From the NCBI RefSeq assembly GCF_000733475.1, contig NZ_JPFK01000007.1:554501-618500 (forward strand): a stretch of 64,000 bases of DNA, written 5' to 3'. The DNA is from Mangrovimonas yunxiaonensis. Its GTDB lineage: Bacteria; Bacteroidota; Bacteroidia; Flavobacteriales; Flavobacteriaceae. The notes beneath the pieces are model-generated. The model searched no databases and was not told the DNA's origin. It was given only the letters and a program-made list of their open reading frames with translations. How positions within the stretch are numbered: the stretch's first letter is position 1; every line of letters starts with the position of its first letter. Made by a program: the position numbers and the translations under genes. Shown piece after piece: positions 7,900-15,477 of the stretch.

Positions 7900-9312
7900 A
7901 TGAAGATAGAACAAATATATACAGGCTGTTTAGCACAAGGTGCCTACTACATAGAAAGCCAGGGCGAAGTGGCAATTATAGACCCCCTGCGTGAAGTGCA
8001 GCCTTATTTAGACAAAGCCGCCGAAGATCAAGCCACTATTAAATACATTTTTGAAACCCATTTTCACGCCGATTTTGTTAGTGGACATGTCACTTTATCA
8101 AAGAAAACAGGAGCACCAATAGTATATGGTCCTAATGCAAACCCAAGTTTTGATGCCGTAATAGCCAAAGACGGACAAGAATTTAAACTTGGAGATATAA
8201 CCATAATAGCCTTGCATACACCAGGACACACTATGGAAAGTACAACCTATCTTTTAAAAGATGAAAATGGTAAAGACCATGCTATTTTTAGTGGAGATAC
8301 GTTATTTTTAGGAGACGTTGGTCGTCCAGATTTGGCCCAAAAAGGTAAAGAGTTAACACAAGAAGATTTAGCAGGCTATCTGTTTGATAGTTTACGTCAA
8401 AAAATTATGCCTTTGGCAGACGAGGTTATTGTTTATCCTGCGCATGGTGCCGGATCGGCCTGTGGGAAGAATATGATGAAAGAAACGGTAGACACTTTAG
8501 GTAACCAAAAGAAAATGAATTATGCCTTACGTGCCGATATGACTAAAGAAGAATTTATTAAAGAGGTTACCGATGGCTTAGCACCACCACCAGAGTATTT
8601 TCCGCTTAATGTTAAAATGAATAAAGAAGGTTACGAAGATATTGATGAGGTGTTAGAGCGTGGCACAAAAGCATTATCACCAAAAGCTTTTGAAGTAGCT
8701 GCCAATGAAACAGGCGCAATTGTGTTAGATGTTCGTCATCAAACAGAATTTGTAAAAGGCCATATTCCAAGATCCATTTTTATAGGGATCGATGGTGGGT
8801 TTGCCCCCTGGGTTGGTGCTTTAATCGCAGATGTTAAACAACCCATTTTACTGGTCGCCGATGAAGCTCGTGTAGAAGAGACCGTAACGCGCTTATCCCG
8901 TGTGGGGTTCGATAATACGCTGGGGTATTTAGAAGGTGGGTTTAACGCTTGGAAAGCCGCAGGCAAAGAAGTAGACCAGTTAGAGTCCATCTCGGCCGAG
9001 ACATTTAAAAAACGCTTAGAATCTGATGATATTCCGGTATTTGATGTAAGAAAAGACGGGGAGTTTGTATCAGAGCATGTTAAAAACGCCCACCATACAC
9101 CATTGGATTATATTAATAATTATCTATCGGAATTCCCAGAAAACAAAGACTTTTACGTACATTGTGCTGGCGGATACCGCTCTGTTATAGCGGCGTCTAT
9201 TCTTAAAAGCAGAGGAATTCATAACTTAGTAGATGTAGCAGGAGGCTTTAAAGCCATTAAGGACGCAGGAATTCCTGTAACCGATTATGTATGCCCTACC
9301 ACGCTAAAATAA
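7900..9312 (+). CDS. Persulfide dioxygenase-rhodanese fusion (MBL fold plus two rhodanese domains)
   Basis: Residues 1-~245 form an ETHE1-like metallo-beta-lactamase domain with THFHADFVSGH (His54, His56, Asp58), HTPGHT and SGDTLF, the mononuclear iron ligands of persulfide dioxygenases, which oxidise glutathione or other persulfides to sulfite. Two rhodanese domains follow, ~260-365 and ~372-462. The first lacks the catalytic Cys (VADEARVE in that loop), whereas the second keeps CAGGYRS with Cys422. This CstB-like layout couples persulfide oxidation with sulfane sulfur transfer to make thiosulfate or sulfite. The protein is cytoplasmic. It lies in its own unit between the TauE exporter and a single-domain rhodanese, all with the same operator type. 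Function is assigned from domain layout. Confidence 0.9.
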   Translation: MKIEQIYTGCLAQGAYYIESQGEVAIIDPLREVQPYLDKAAEDQATIKYIFETHFHADFVSGHVTLSKKTGAPIVYGPNANPSFDAVIAKDGQEFKLGDITIIALHTPGHTMESTTYLLKDENGKDHAIFSGDTLFLGDVGRPDLAQKGKELTQEDLAGYLFDSLRQKIMPLADEVIVYPAHGAGSACGKNMMKETVDTLGNQKKMNYALRADMTKEEFIKEVTDGLAPPPEYFPLNVKMNKEGYEDIDEVLERGTKALSPKAFEVAANETGAIVLDVRHQTEFVKGHIPRSIFIGIDGGFAPWVGALIADVKQPILLVADEARVEETVTRLSRVGFDNTLGYLEGGFNAWKAAGKEVDQLESISAETFKKRLESDDIPVFDVRKDGEFVSEHVKNAHHTPLDYINNYLSEFPENKDFYVHCAGGYRSVIAASILKSRGIHNLVDVAGGFKAIKDAGIPVTDYVCPTTLK

Positions 9313-9340
9313 TTTAGTGAGGGTATTGATTAATAGCTGA

Positions 9341-9360
9341 AGAGCGGGATTTCCCGCTCT
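9341..9360 (+). terminator. Rho-independent terminator after the persulfide dioxygenase gene
   Basis: AGAGCGGGA and TCCCGCTCT form a 9-bp stem with a two-base loop, directly followed by a run of T. It separates this unit from the next operator at 9368. Confidence 0.9.
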
Positions 9361-9367
9361 TTTTTTT

Positions 9368-9381
9368 GTAACATAGGTTAC
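9368..9381. promoter_or_regulatory. Operator GTAACATAGGTTAC upstream of rhodanese
   Basis: Both 5-base arms are perfect with a 4-base spacer. Exactly 22 bases separate it from TAATTTTA at 9404-9411, a -7 element with one mismatch. Confidence 0.8.
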
Positions 9382-9403
9382 CAAACAACTCGTCTTTAGG
9401 TTG

Positions 9404-9411
9404 TAATTTTA
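9404..9411 (+). promoter_or_regulatory. -7 promoter element TAATTTTA
   Basis: It differs from TAnnTTTG only in the last base and is 20 bases before the ATG at 9432. Its position relative to the palindrome is identical to that in the three related promoters. Confidence 0.55.
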
Positions 9412-9431
9412 CATTAAAAATAAATTAAAAC

Positions 9432-9770
9432 ATGTCATTACTATCAATGTTATTTAGCGCCAAGGCGACCCATAAAAATATTAATGTGTTGCAGCCAGAT
9501 GCGTTTAAAACACGTATTTTAGAACATAAAAATGTTCAATTGGTTGATGTTAGAACAGCAAAAGAATTTAAGTCTGGACACATAAAAAACGCCAAGAATA
9601 TCGATTTTTACTCAGGAGGGTTTCCGGCTGAGTTCGAAAAATTAAATAAAACCCAACCCGTTTATGTTTATTGCAGGAGCGGTGTTAGAAGCAGGCAAGC
9701 AGCCAATAAGTTGGTGAAAATGGGCTTCTCTGAAATTTACGATTTAAAGGGTGGGTATTTAAGCTGGTAA
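9432..9770 (+). CDS. Single-domain rhodanese sulfurtransferase
   Basis: The 112-residue protein is one rhodanese domain after a short N-terminal extension. The active-site loop YCRSGVRSRQA contains Cys81, and DVRTAKEFKSGHI is the usual CH2A motif. Such proteins carry a persulfide on the Cys and transfer sulfane sulfur, for instance from thiosulfate to thiols. It has its own operator and promoter upstream, and the haem lipoprotein gene starts 117 bases downstream, so they may share a transcript. The first residues are moderately hydrophobic but I do not call a signal peptide. Confidence 0.9.
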   Translation: MSLLSMLFSAKATHKNINVLQPDAFKTRILEHKNVQLVDVRTAKEFKSGHIKNAKNIDFYSGGFPAEFEKLNKTQPVYVYCRSGVRSRQAANKLVKMGFSEIYDLKGGYLSW

Positions 9771-9886
9771 TTATGTTATTATCAAGGTTAAGCAAGCGCT
9801 TCATGCGTAGGGATGTTTGCCTTCAGAAGATGGGCGTTTGTTTTTAAAAAAAGTGCAAGTTGTGTAATCGGAAAAATTGAAAAATA

Positions 9887-10837
9887 ATGGTTAACCTTAA
9901 AATGTTACTCGTGCTAGTCCTAGTACTTACGGGGTTTAGTTGCAAGGAGAAAACAGAGTCTAAAATAACGCAACAGGCCGAAATGCTAGTGGCAGAGCAA
10001 GACCACCCAGGAAAAGCCTTGTTAGAGACCAACTGCTATGTGTGCCATAGCCCAACAGCAACTTTCGAGAATAGGATTGCACCGCCAATGTGGGCCGTAA
10101 AGCGACACTATTTAGAAGACGGTATGGGTAAAGCGGCATTTGTTGCAGCCCTTCAGAATTGGATGGAGAATCCCACACCCGAGAATGTGAAAATGCCTGG
10201 GGCTGTAGAAAAATTTGGTATCATGCCCAAGATGCCCTTGTCTAAAGAGCACATGGCTCAAATTGCCGATTACCTATATACATTCGATGTAAAACAGCAG
10301 GGACATGGCAAACACAAAAAGGCTAAAGCTGCAAAACCTGAAATACAGGGTGAGTCTTACGAAGAAAGGGGTATGGCTTATGCCATGCTTACAAAAGGCC
10401 AATTGGGAAAAAACCTTATGGGAACCATAAAAAAAGAAGGAACTTTGCAGGCGGTGTCTTTTTGCAATGAAGTTGCTTACCCCATAACCGACAGCGTGGC
10501 TATGGCTCATAAGGTGCAGATTAAACGGGTGTCCAACAAAGCCCGAAACCCCAAAAATAGTGCTAATGCCTATGCTACGGGTTTAATAGAACAGTACACA
10601 AAAGACATGGAAGCGCAAAAAACACCCAAAGCGGTTGTGATAGAACAGGATTCAACAGTTAAATTTTACGCTCCCATAACCACAAACACCATGTGCATAC
10701 AATGCCATGGAACTCCTGGCCAAGATATAAAACCAGAGGTGTATTCCAGAATAAAGCAATTGTACCCCAACGATTTGGCTGTAGGTTATGATGTAGACCA
10801 AGTGCGGGGCCTTTGGGAAATTACCATGAAAAAATAA
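9887..10837 (+). CDS. Lipoprotein with cytochrome c domain and Tll0287-like (DUF3365) haem domain
   Basis: The 316-residue chain begins with a hydrophobic signal ending in TGFSC, where Cys19 can be lipidated, so it is probably anchored in the envelope facing the periplasm. A small cytochrome c domain has CYVCH (Cys50, Cys53, His54) and a later Met-rich stretch (MPKMPLS) that could supply the sixth ligand. After a Lys-rich linker, the C-terminal half is a DUF3365/Tll0287-like domain with a second haem site CIQCH (Cys270, Cys273, His274). It follows the rhodanese and is four steps from the persulfide dioxygenase, so it may be an electron carrier for sulfur oxidation or a redox sensor. CcsBA earlier in the window would mature it. 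Role inferred. Confidence 0.85.
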   Translation: MVNLKMLLVLVLVLTGFSCKEKTESKITQQAEMLVAEQDHPGKALLETNCYVCHSPTATFENRIAPPMWAVKRHYLEDGMGKAAFVAALQNWMENPTPENVKMPGAVEKFGIMPKMPLSKEHMAQIADYLYTFDVKQQGHGKHKKAKAAKPEIQGESYEERGMAYAMLTKGQLGKNLMGTIKKEGTLQAVSFCNEVAYPITDSVAMAHKVQIKRVSNKARNPKNSANAYATGLIEQYTKDMEAQKTPKAVVIEQDSTVKFYAPITTNTMCIQCHGTPGQDIKPEVYSRIKQLYPNDLAVGYDVDQVRGLWEITMKK

Positions 10838-10846
10838 AATTAACGT

Positions 10847-11143
10847 ATGAGCAGTTTTTCAGAAATTATAAATCAAGATCGTCCAGTTTTGGTCGATTTT
10901 TATGCCGAATGGTGTGGGCCATGTAAAACGATGGCTCCCATACTTAAGCAAGTAAAAGAAGCTTTGGGCGAATTGGTTGCTGTTATTAAAATAGATGTCG
11001 ATAAGAACCAAAATTTAGCAGCCAAGTACCAAGTGCGGGGCGTGCCAACACTAATGGTGTATAAAAACGGGCAACAGCTCTGGCGGCAGTCGGGTGTGGT
11101 ACAAGCTTCAGAGTTAATAACGCTTCTTAAAACCCATACCTAA
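10847..11143 (+). CDS. Thioredoxin
   Basis: The 98-residue protein is a minimal thioredoxin domain with the active site WCGPC (Cys23, Cys26) and the cis-proline in RGVPTL. It has no signal peptide and so acts in the cytoplasm, reducing disulfides or persulfides. It starts nine bases after the haem lipoprotein and ends two bases before the methyltransferase gene, making these an operon. In this neighbourhood a role in recycling protein persulfides formed by the rhodaneses is plausible. Confidence 0.92.
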   Translation: MSSFSEIINQDRPVLVDFYAEWCGPCKTMAPILKQVKEALGELVAVIKIDVDKNQNLAAKYQVRGVPTLMVYKNGQQLWRQSGVVQASELITLLKTHT

Positions 11144-11145
11144 TA

Positions 11146-11742
11146 ATGAAGCACCATTTAAATGCAACGTATTGGGACAATAGGTATAAGGATGAAAAAA
11201 CAGGATGGGATTTAGGGCGCATTTCTCCACCCTTAAAGCACTACATAGACCAATTAGAAGACAAAACGGTAAAAATACTAATCCCGGGAGCCGGTAATTC
11301 CTACGAAGCAGAGTATTTGCACCGTCAAGGTTTTTTAAATGTTTATGTTCTAGACATCTCTAAAACGGCTTTGGCTAATTTTAAAAAGCGCGTGCCAGAC
11401 TTCCCTGAACACCATTGCCTACACACCGATTTTTTTAATGTTAAGGAGGCTTTCGACCTCATTATAGAGCAAACTTTTTTTTGTGCCCTAACGCCTAGTT
11501 TAAGGCCAGCTTATGCTAAAAAAATGGCGCAGCTATTACATCCTTCAGGTAAGTTGGTAGGTGTTTTGTTTGGTGTGCCTTTAAATAGTGATACACCTCC
11601 CTTTGGCGGAGAAAAAGCAGCATATTTAGAGTTTTTTAGTAGCTTGTTTTCCATTCGGGTTTTAGAAAAGTGCTACAATTCTGTGCCCGAACGTTTGGAC
11701 AAGGAACTGTTTATGATACTTTGCCCATTACAACCCCAATAA
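11146..11742 (+). CDS. TPMT-family (thiopurine/thiol) S-methyltransferase
   Basis: The 198-residue protein opens with the TPMT-family signature YWDNRYKDEKTGWDLGRISP, followed by the SAM-binding motif ILIPGAGNSYEAEYL and a later EQTFFCAL segment. Family members transfer methyl groups from S-adenosylmethionine to thiols, or to selenium and tellurium compounds. It is the last gene of a rhodanese, haem lipoprotein and thioredoxin run. In this context methylation of sulfide or another small thiol is a reasonable reading, but the acceptor cannot be told from sequence. It starts two bases after the thioredoxin stop. Confidence 0.88.
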   Translation: MKHHLNATYWDNRYKDEKTGWDLGRISPPLKHYIDQLEDKTVKILIPGAGNSYEAEYLHRQGFLNVYVLDISKTALANFKKRVPDFPEHHCLHTDFFNVKEAFDLIIEQTFFCALTPSLRPAYAKKMAQLLHPSGKLVGVLFGVPLNSDTPPFGGEKAAYLEFFSSLFSIRVLEKCYNSVPERLDKELFMILCPLQPQ

Positions 11743-11747
11743 AATTG

Positions 11748-12746
11748 TTAATTCCCTTTAATTCGAGACCAAAGGGCGGCCATTAATTGTCGGGCATTCT
11801 CTCGATTTCTAGGTTGTTCTGTAAACGTTACTACACCGTTAGGGTGTGTTTCAATTAAAAATCGGAAAACAAAGTCTTGGGAGCTAGGTTCTAAACTCAT
11901 TAGCCCAAAGCGCAAGTCGTTAAAATACAACTGCCCATTATTTTCGGAAATGGTATACCAACCTTCAGAAATGGCAATCATTCGCTTTACTTTTTCATGG
12001 AGAATCAAATCACCCAACAGAGCTGTGTTTTTGGGGTAGGCTGTAAAGGACATGGGCGCCGTGTCGAAAAACGAATAACTTCCAAGGAGATAATGGTCTT
12101 TGGTCTCAACATTGGCGTTCCACAAAATGGTGTTTAAGGGGGACGGCCTTGTGTCCATTTTTATATACGTTATGTTTTGATCGGTCAACGCTTTTTCAAA
12201 TTGAAGGTAAGCAAGCCCTTTTAAAATAACCGTTATAAAAAGATAAGACGAACTTAAAATTAACCCTAAATAGGTGTAAAACCGCCTTTTTTTAGAGGTG
12301 CGTTTGTACCACATGGCTATGAGCAAACAGCCCAGAAAAGGAAGCGTGTATAGCGGATCTATCACAAAAATATTCTTATAGGCCAGCCTTAAATCTAATG
12401 GCCAGAATAATTGGGTGCCCCATGTGGTATGGGCATCTAAGAGCGGGTGGGTTAAAAATGCCCAAAAAAATAGCCAGGCCCAGTCTTTAACGTGTTTATG
12501 AGTTTCGTATTTAGAAACCAACCAGCCAAGGGCAGGAGCAAAAAGGACACAAAAGACAATAGAGTGTGTAAACCCACGATGAATTTCCAAGGCAGTAACG
12601 GTATCGGTAACATGCGAAGCCAGCACATCAAGGTCTGGTATAGTTCCAGCAATGGCCCCGTAAAGCATGGCTTTATTGCCTACTTTTTTTCCCATAACAA
12701 CCTCTCCAACGGCTGCACCTAAAACAATTTGAGTTAACGAGTCCAT
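11748..12746 (-). CDS. YdjM-type membrane-bound metal-dependent hydrolase (DUF457)
   Basis: The ATG at 12744-12746 gives MDSLTQIVLGAAVGEVVMG, the conserved family N-terminus; the six codons before it are discarded. The 332-residue product has the conserved HRGFTHS and DLDVLASH metal-ligand motifs in its first 85 residues, four or five membrane helices up to about residue 180, and a soluble C-terminal domain. LexA-binding inner-membrane hydrolases of this type have no established substrate. It is convergent with the sulfur operon and divergent from the TolC gene, so it is likely an unrelated insertion in the region. Confidence 0.85.
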   Translation of the reverse strand: MDSLTQIVLGAAVGEVVMGKKVGNKAMLYGAIAGTIPDLDVLASHVTDTVTALEIHRGFTHSIVFCVLFAPALGWLVSKYETHKHVKDWAWLFFWAFLTHPLLDAHTTWGTQLFWPLDLRLAYKNIFVIDPLYTLPFLGCLLIAMWYKRTSKKRRFYTYLGLILSSSYLFITVILKGLAYLQFEKALTDQNITYIKMDTRPSPLNTILWNANVETKDHYLLGSYSFFDTAPMSFTAYPKNTALLGDLILHEKVKRMIAISEGWYTISENNGQLYFNDLRFGLMSLEPSSQDFVFRFLIETHPNGVVTFTEQPRNRENARQLMAALWSRIKGN

Positions 12747-12951
12747 ATAAAAAATAAAGTGCAAATCTAATCATTTAATCGAAAAGAAATCCTCAATACC
12801 AGATAGGGTTTTCGTTAAACATATCGTCCTTATAACAGCATTTCGGTTTTAAGGCTTAAAATACCATTATAGCTCTGTGTTTCGAATAGTTGGCTTCAAG
12901 AAAACACGTTGTTTCGGGATGTAAATAGCGTTTTAAAATGTGATTCTCTTG

Positions 12952-12965
12952 GTAACATATGTTAC
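12952..12965. promoter_or_regulatory. Operator GTAACATATGTTAC upstream of the TolC/RND operon
   Basis: The whole 14 bases are a perfect palindrome. Exactly 22 bases separate it from TATTTTTG at 12988-12995. It places the efflux operon under the same putative regulator as the sulfur genes. Confidence 0.8.
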
Positions 12966-12987
12966 TGACACGGGTTGTCTTGTGCCG

Positions 12988-12995
12988 TATTTTTG
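12988..12995 (+). promoter_or_regulatory. -7 promoter element TATTTTTG for the efflux operon
   Basis: Exact match to TAnnTTTG, 21 bases before the ATG at 13017. Confidence 0.7.
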
Positions 12996-13016
12996 TGGTA
13001 TAAAATGTAATAACGT

Positions 13017-14327
13017 ATGAAACGCAAAATATACACCATAGCAATAGCCCTTTTTGGTCTTGTTTCAGGACTGCAAGCACAGCAAATTGTGCCTGTTTCT
13101 AAGGCCGACGTATTGGGTAAGGTGCAGGAAAGTAATAGAACGCTAAAAATATCTGAAGCGGATTTTAATCAAGCCAAGGCAGATTTTCGTCAGACCAACG
13201 CTGTTTTTTTACCAAACATTTCGGTGTCGCATACCGGCATGTCTACCACCAATCCCTTGGCAGCATTTGGAGCAAAAATCAATCAGGAAATTGTGAGTCA
13301 GTCAGATTTTAATCCAGCGTTGTTAAACGATCCCGATCAAATTCAAAACTTTACAACAAAGTTTGAAATTCAACAGCCTTTATTAAACTTCGATGGCGTT
13401 TACCAACGTAAGGCAGCCAAATTAAAAATGGAGGCCATGGCATTGCAGCAGCTGCGTACCAAGGATTATTTGAGCCTGGAGGTCGAAAAAGCCTATATGC
13501 AATTGCAGTTGGCCTATAAAACTGTAGCGGTAGTAGAAACGGCCTTAAAAGCGGCAAAGGCCAATAAGCAATTGGCCGACAACAGCTTTAAGCAAGGCTA
13601 TCTCCAGAAGGCCGATGTTCTTGCTGTTGAGGTACGTGTTTCTGAAGTAGAAAGCCAATTGCATACAGCAGAAAGTCATGTAAAAAATGCATCGGATTAC
13701 CTGTCTTTTTTAATGCATGAAGACCAGGAGGTTGTTTATCGCCCCTTAGATAGCCTACAGGTTGAAGTTGTTACCCTTAACCCTAAGGATGTAATTTCAG
13801 AAGAACGTTCAGACATTAAGGCCATGGCGCTATCGGCCGATGCTTATAAGACCATGCTTAAAGCCGAGAAAATGAATTTTTTACCACGCTTGAACGCCTT
13901 TGGAAGCTATGAATTGTACGACGACCAGATGTTTCAGGGGCATGCTAACGGCTATGTTTTTGGCGCCCAATTAAGCTGGAATATTCTTAATGGAGGCAAA
14001 CGTTTTGGGAAAATCCAAAAAGGGCAATCGACTTACGATAAATCCAAATTCCAATACGAACAATATAAATCCAAAAGCGATATGGAGCTTAATAAAGCAT
14101 GGCGAGCGCTAAACGATACCGAAAAGAAATTGAATTTAACGGCATTGGCTTTAAAACAGTCTAAAGAGTCTCTTAGAATTAGAACAAATCGTTTTGGAGA
14201 AGGCCTAGAAAAAACATCCGATTTGTTAATGGCCGAAACCCAATACGCACAAAAACAACTAGAATATTATCAAACCATTTATCAATATAACTACGCACAA
14301 GCCTACGTGCAGTTTTTAACACAATAA
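13017..14327 (+). CDS. TolC-family outer membrane efflux protein
   Basis: The 436-residue protein has a signal peptide (hydrophobic residues ~5-20, ending GLQAQ) and two related halves of long helical segments separated by beta strands, as in TolC channels. It would form the outer-membrane exit duct of the tripartite pump encoded by the next two genes, which follow with 5-base and 62-base gaps. The promoter carries a GTAAC-N4-GTTAC operator. Transported compounds cannot be read from sequence; link to sulfur metabolism rests on the shared operator. Confidence 0.9.
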   Translation: MKRKIYTIAIALFGLVSGLQAQQIVPVSKADVLGKVQESNRTLKISEADFNQAKADFRQTNAVFLPNISVSHTGMSTTNPLAAFGAKINQEIVSQSDFNPALLNDPDQIQNFTTKFEIQQPLLNFDGVYQRKAAKLKMEAMALQQLRTKDYLSLEVEKAYMQLQLAYKTVAVVETALKAAKANKQLADNSFKQGYLQKADVLAVEVRVSEVESQLHTAESHVKNASDYLSFLMHEDQEVVYRPLDSLQVEVVTLNPKDVISEERSDIKAMALSADAYKTMLKAEKMNFLPRLNAFGSYELYDDQMFQGHANGYVFGAQLSWNILNGGKRFGKIQKGQSTYDKSKFQYEQYKSKSDMELNKAWRALNDTEKKLNLTALALKQSKESLRIRTNRFGEGLEKTSDLLMAETQYAQKQLEYYQTIYQYNYAQAYVQFLTQ

Positions 14328-14332
14328 AAATT

Positions 14333-15415
14333 ATGAAAACATTACATAAACTCTCTTTTTTAGCCTTGTTGTTGGTGGCTTTTGGCTGTAAGGACGATGC
14401 GGTGAAACCTGCTTCAGAAAATCTAAATGCCCCAATACCCGTAGAAGTAGCTACCGTTGCGGTTAACGGCAATGCCTCAAAACTGCAGGTTAGTGGTAAG
14501 GTTCAGGCGGTAAACAGTGCCGATCTAAGCACCAGAATAATGGGGTATGTAGACCGCGTGTATGTTAACGTTGGCGATAAAGTTAAGCAGGGTCAGTTGT
14601 TAATAGCCATAAACAATGCCGATTTGCAAGCGAAATTAGCCCAAGTAAACGCAAGCATTGCCGAGGCTACAGTTGCTTTCGATAATGCAAAAAAAGACTA
14701 CCAACGTTTTCAAAATCTGTTTGCAGAAAGTAGTGCTACCCAAAAGGAATTGGATGATATGAAAGCCCATTTTCAAATGGTCCAAGCCAGGTTAACGGCT
14801 GCAAAACAAATGCGAAACGAAGTGCAAGCGCAATTTACCTATGCTAAAATAACCGCACCTTTTAATGGGGTAGTCACTCATAAAAGCGTTAAGCAAGGCG
14901 ATATGGCCAATCCGGGAATGCCTTTAATTTCTGTAGAAGGTCCTAAGCAACTTGAGGTGGTGGCCATGGTACCAGAAAGCGAAATAGCCCAAGTAAAAAA
15001 CAATACCGAAGTTACTGTATTGGTAGCTTCAATAAACAAAGCTGTAAGTGGGCTGGTAACCGAGGTGAGTACTTCGGCCAAACATACAGGAGGGCAGTAC
15101 CTTGTGAAAGTTACCATAAAGGAAGCGGATGATAGCCTGCGTTCGGGCATGTTCGCAACAGTCGAATTCCCTGTTGAAAGCACAACCAAAGCACAAGACC
15201 GTGTTTTAATTCCTGTGTCGGCCTTGGTAGAACGCGGACAGTTAAAAGGTGTGTATACCATAAGCCATAACAACACGGCCATTTTACGTTGGTTGCGTTT
15301 GGGTAAAACCTATGGCAATGCGGTTGAGGTTCTGTCGGGGCTGTCTGCAAATGAGCAATATATAGTGTCTCATCAGGGCAAGCTTCAAAACGGAACAAAA
15401 GTAGAAGTTCGATAA
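14333..15415 (+). CDS. RND efflux periplasmic adaptor (membrane fusion) lipoprotein
   Basis: The 360-residue protein starts with a lipoprotein signal whose lipobox reads VAFGC, so it is anchored to the inner membrane by Cys19 or thereabouts. The order is that of HlyD/AcrA adaptors: a lipoyl-like half near residues 55-90 (GYVDRVYVNVGDKVKQGQ), a helical hairpin at ~95-165, the second lipoyl half (ITAPFNGVVTHKSVKQGD), and C-terminal beta-barrel domains. It bridges the RND permease and the TolC channel. The gene lies between them in one operon. Confidence 0.92.
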   Translation: MKTLHKLSFLALLLVAFGCKDDAVKPASENLNAPIPVEVATVAVNGNASKLQVSGKVQAVNSADLSTRIMGYVDRVYVNVGDKVKQGQLLIAINNADLQAKLAQVNASIAEATVAFDNAKKDYQRFQNLFAESSATQKELDDMKAHFQMVQARLTAAKQMRNEVQAQFTYAKITAPFNGVVTHKSVKQGDMANPGMPLISVEGPKQLEVVAMVPESEIAQVKNNTEVTVLVASINKAVSGLVTEVSTSAKHTGGQYLVKVTIKEADDSLRSGMFATVEFPVESTTKAQDRVLIPVSALVERGQLKGVYTISHNNTAILRWLRLGKTYGNAVEVLSGLSANEQYIVSHQGKLQNGTKVEVR

Positions 15416-15477
15416 TTAAAAAGAATAACTGTGCTAACAGGCATTTGCTCAATAGCACAGCAAAAACATAAAGTAAC

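Noticed and set aside
9773-9847. Short 24-codon frame between the rhodanese and haem lipoprotein genes
   Set aside because: No family features and no conserved signal; likely chance.
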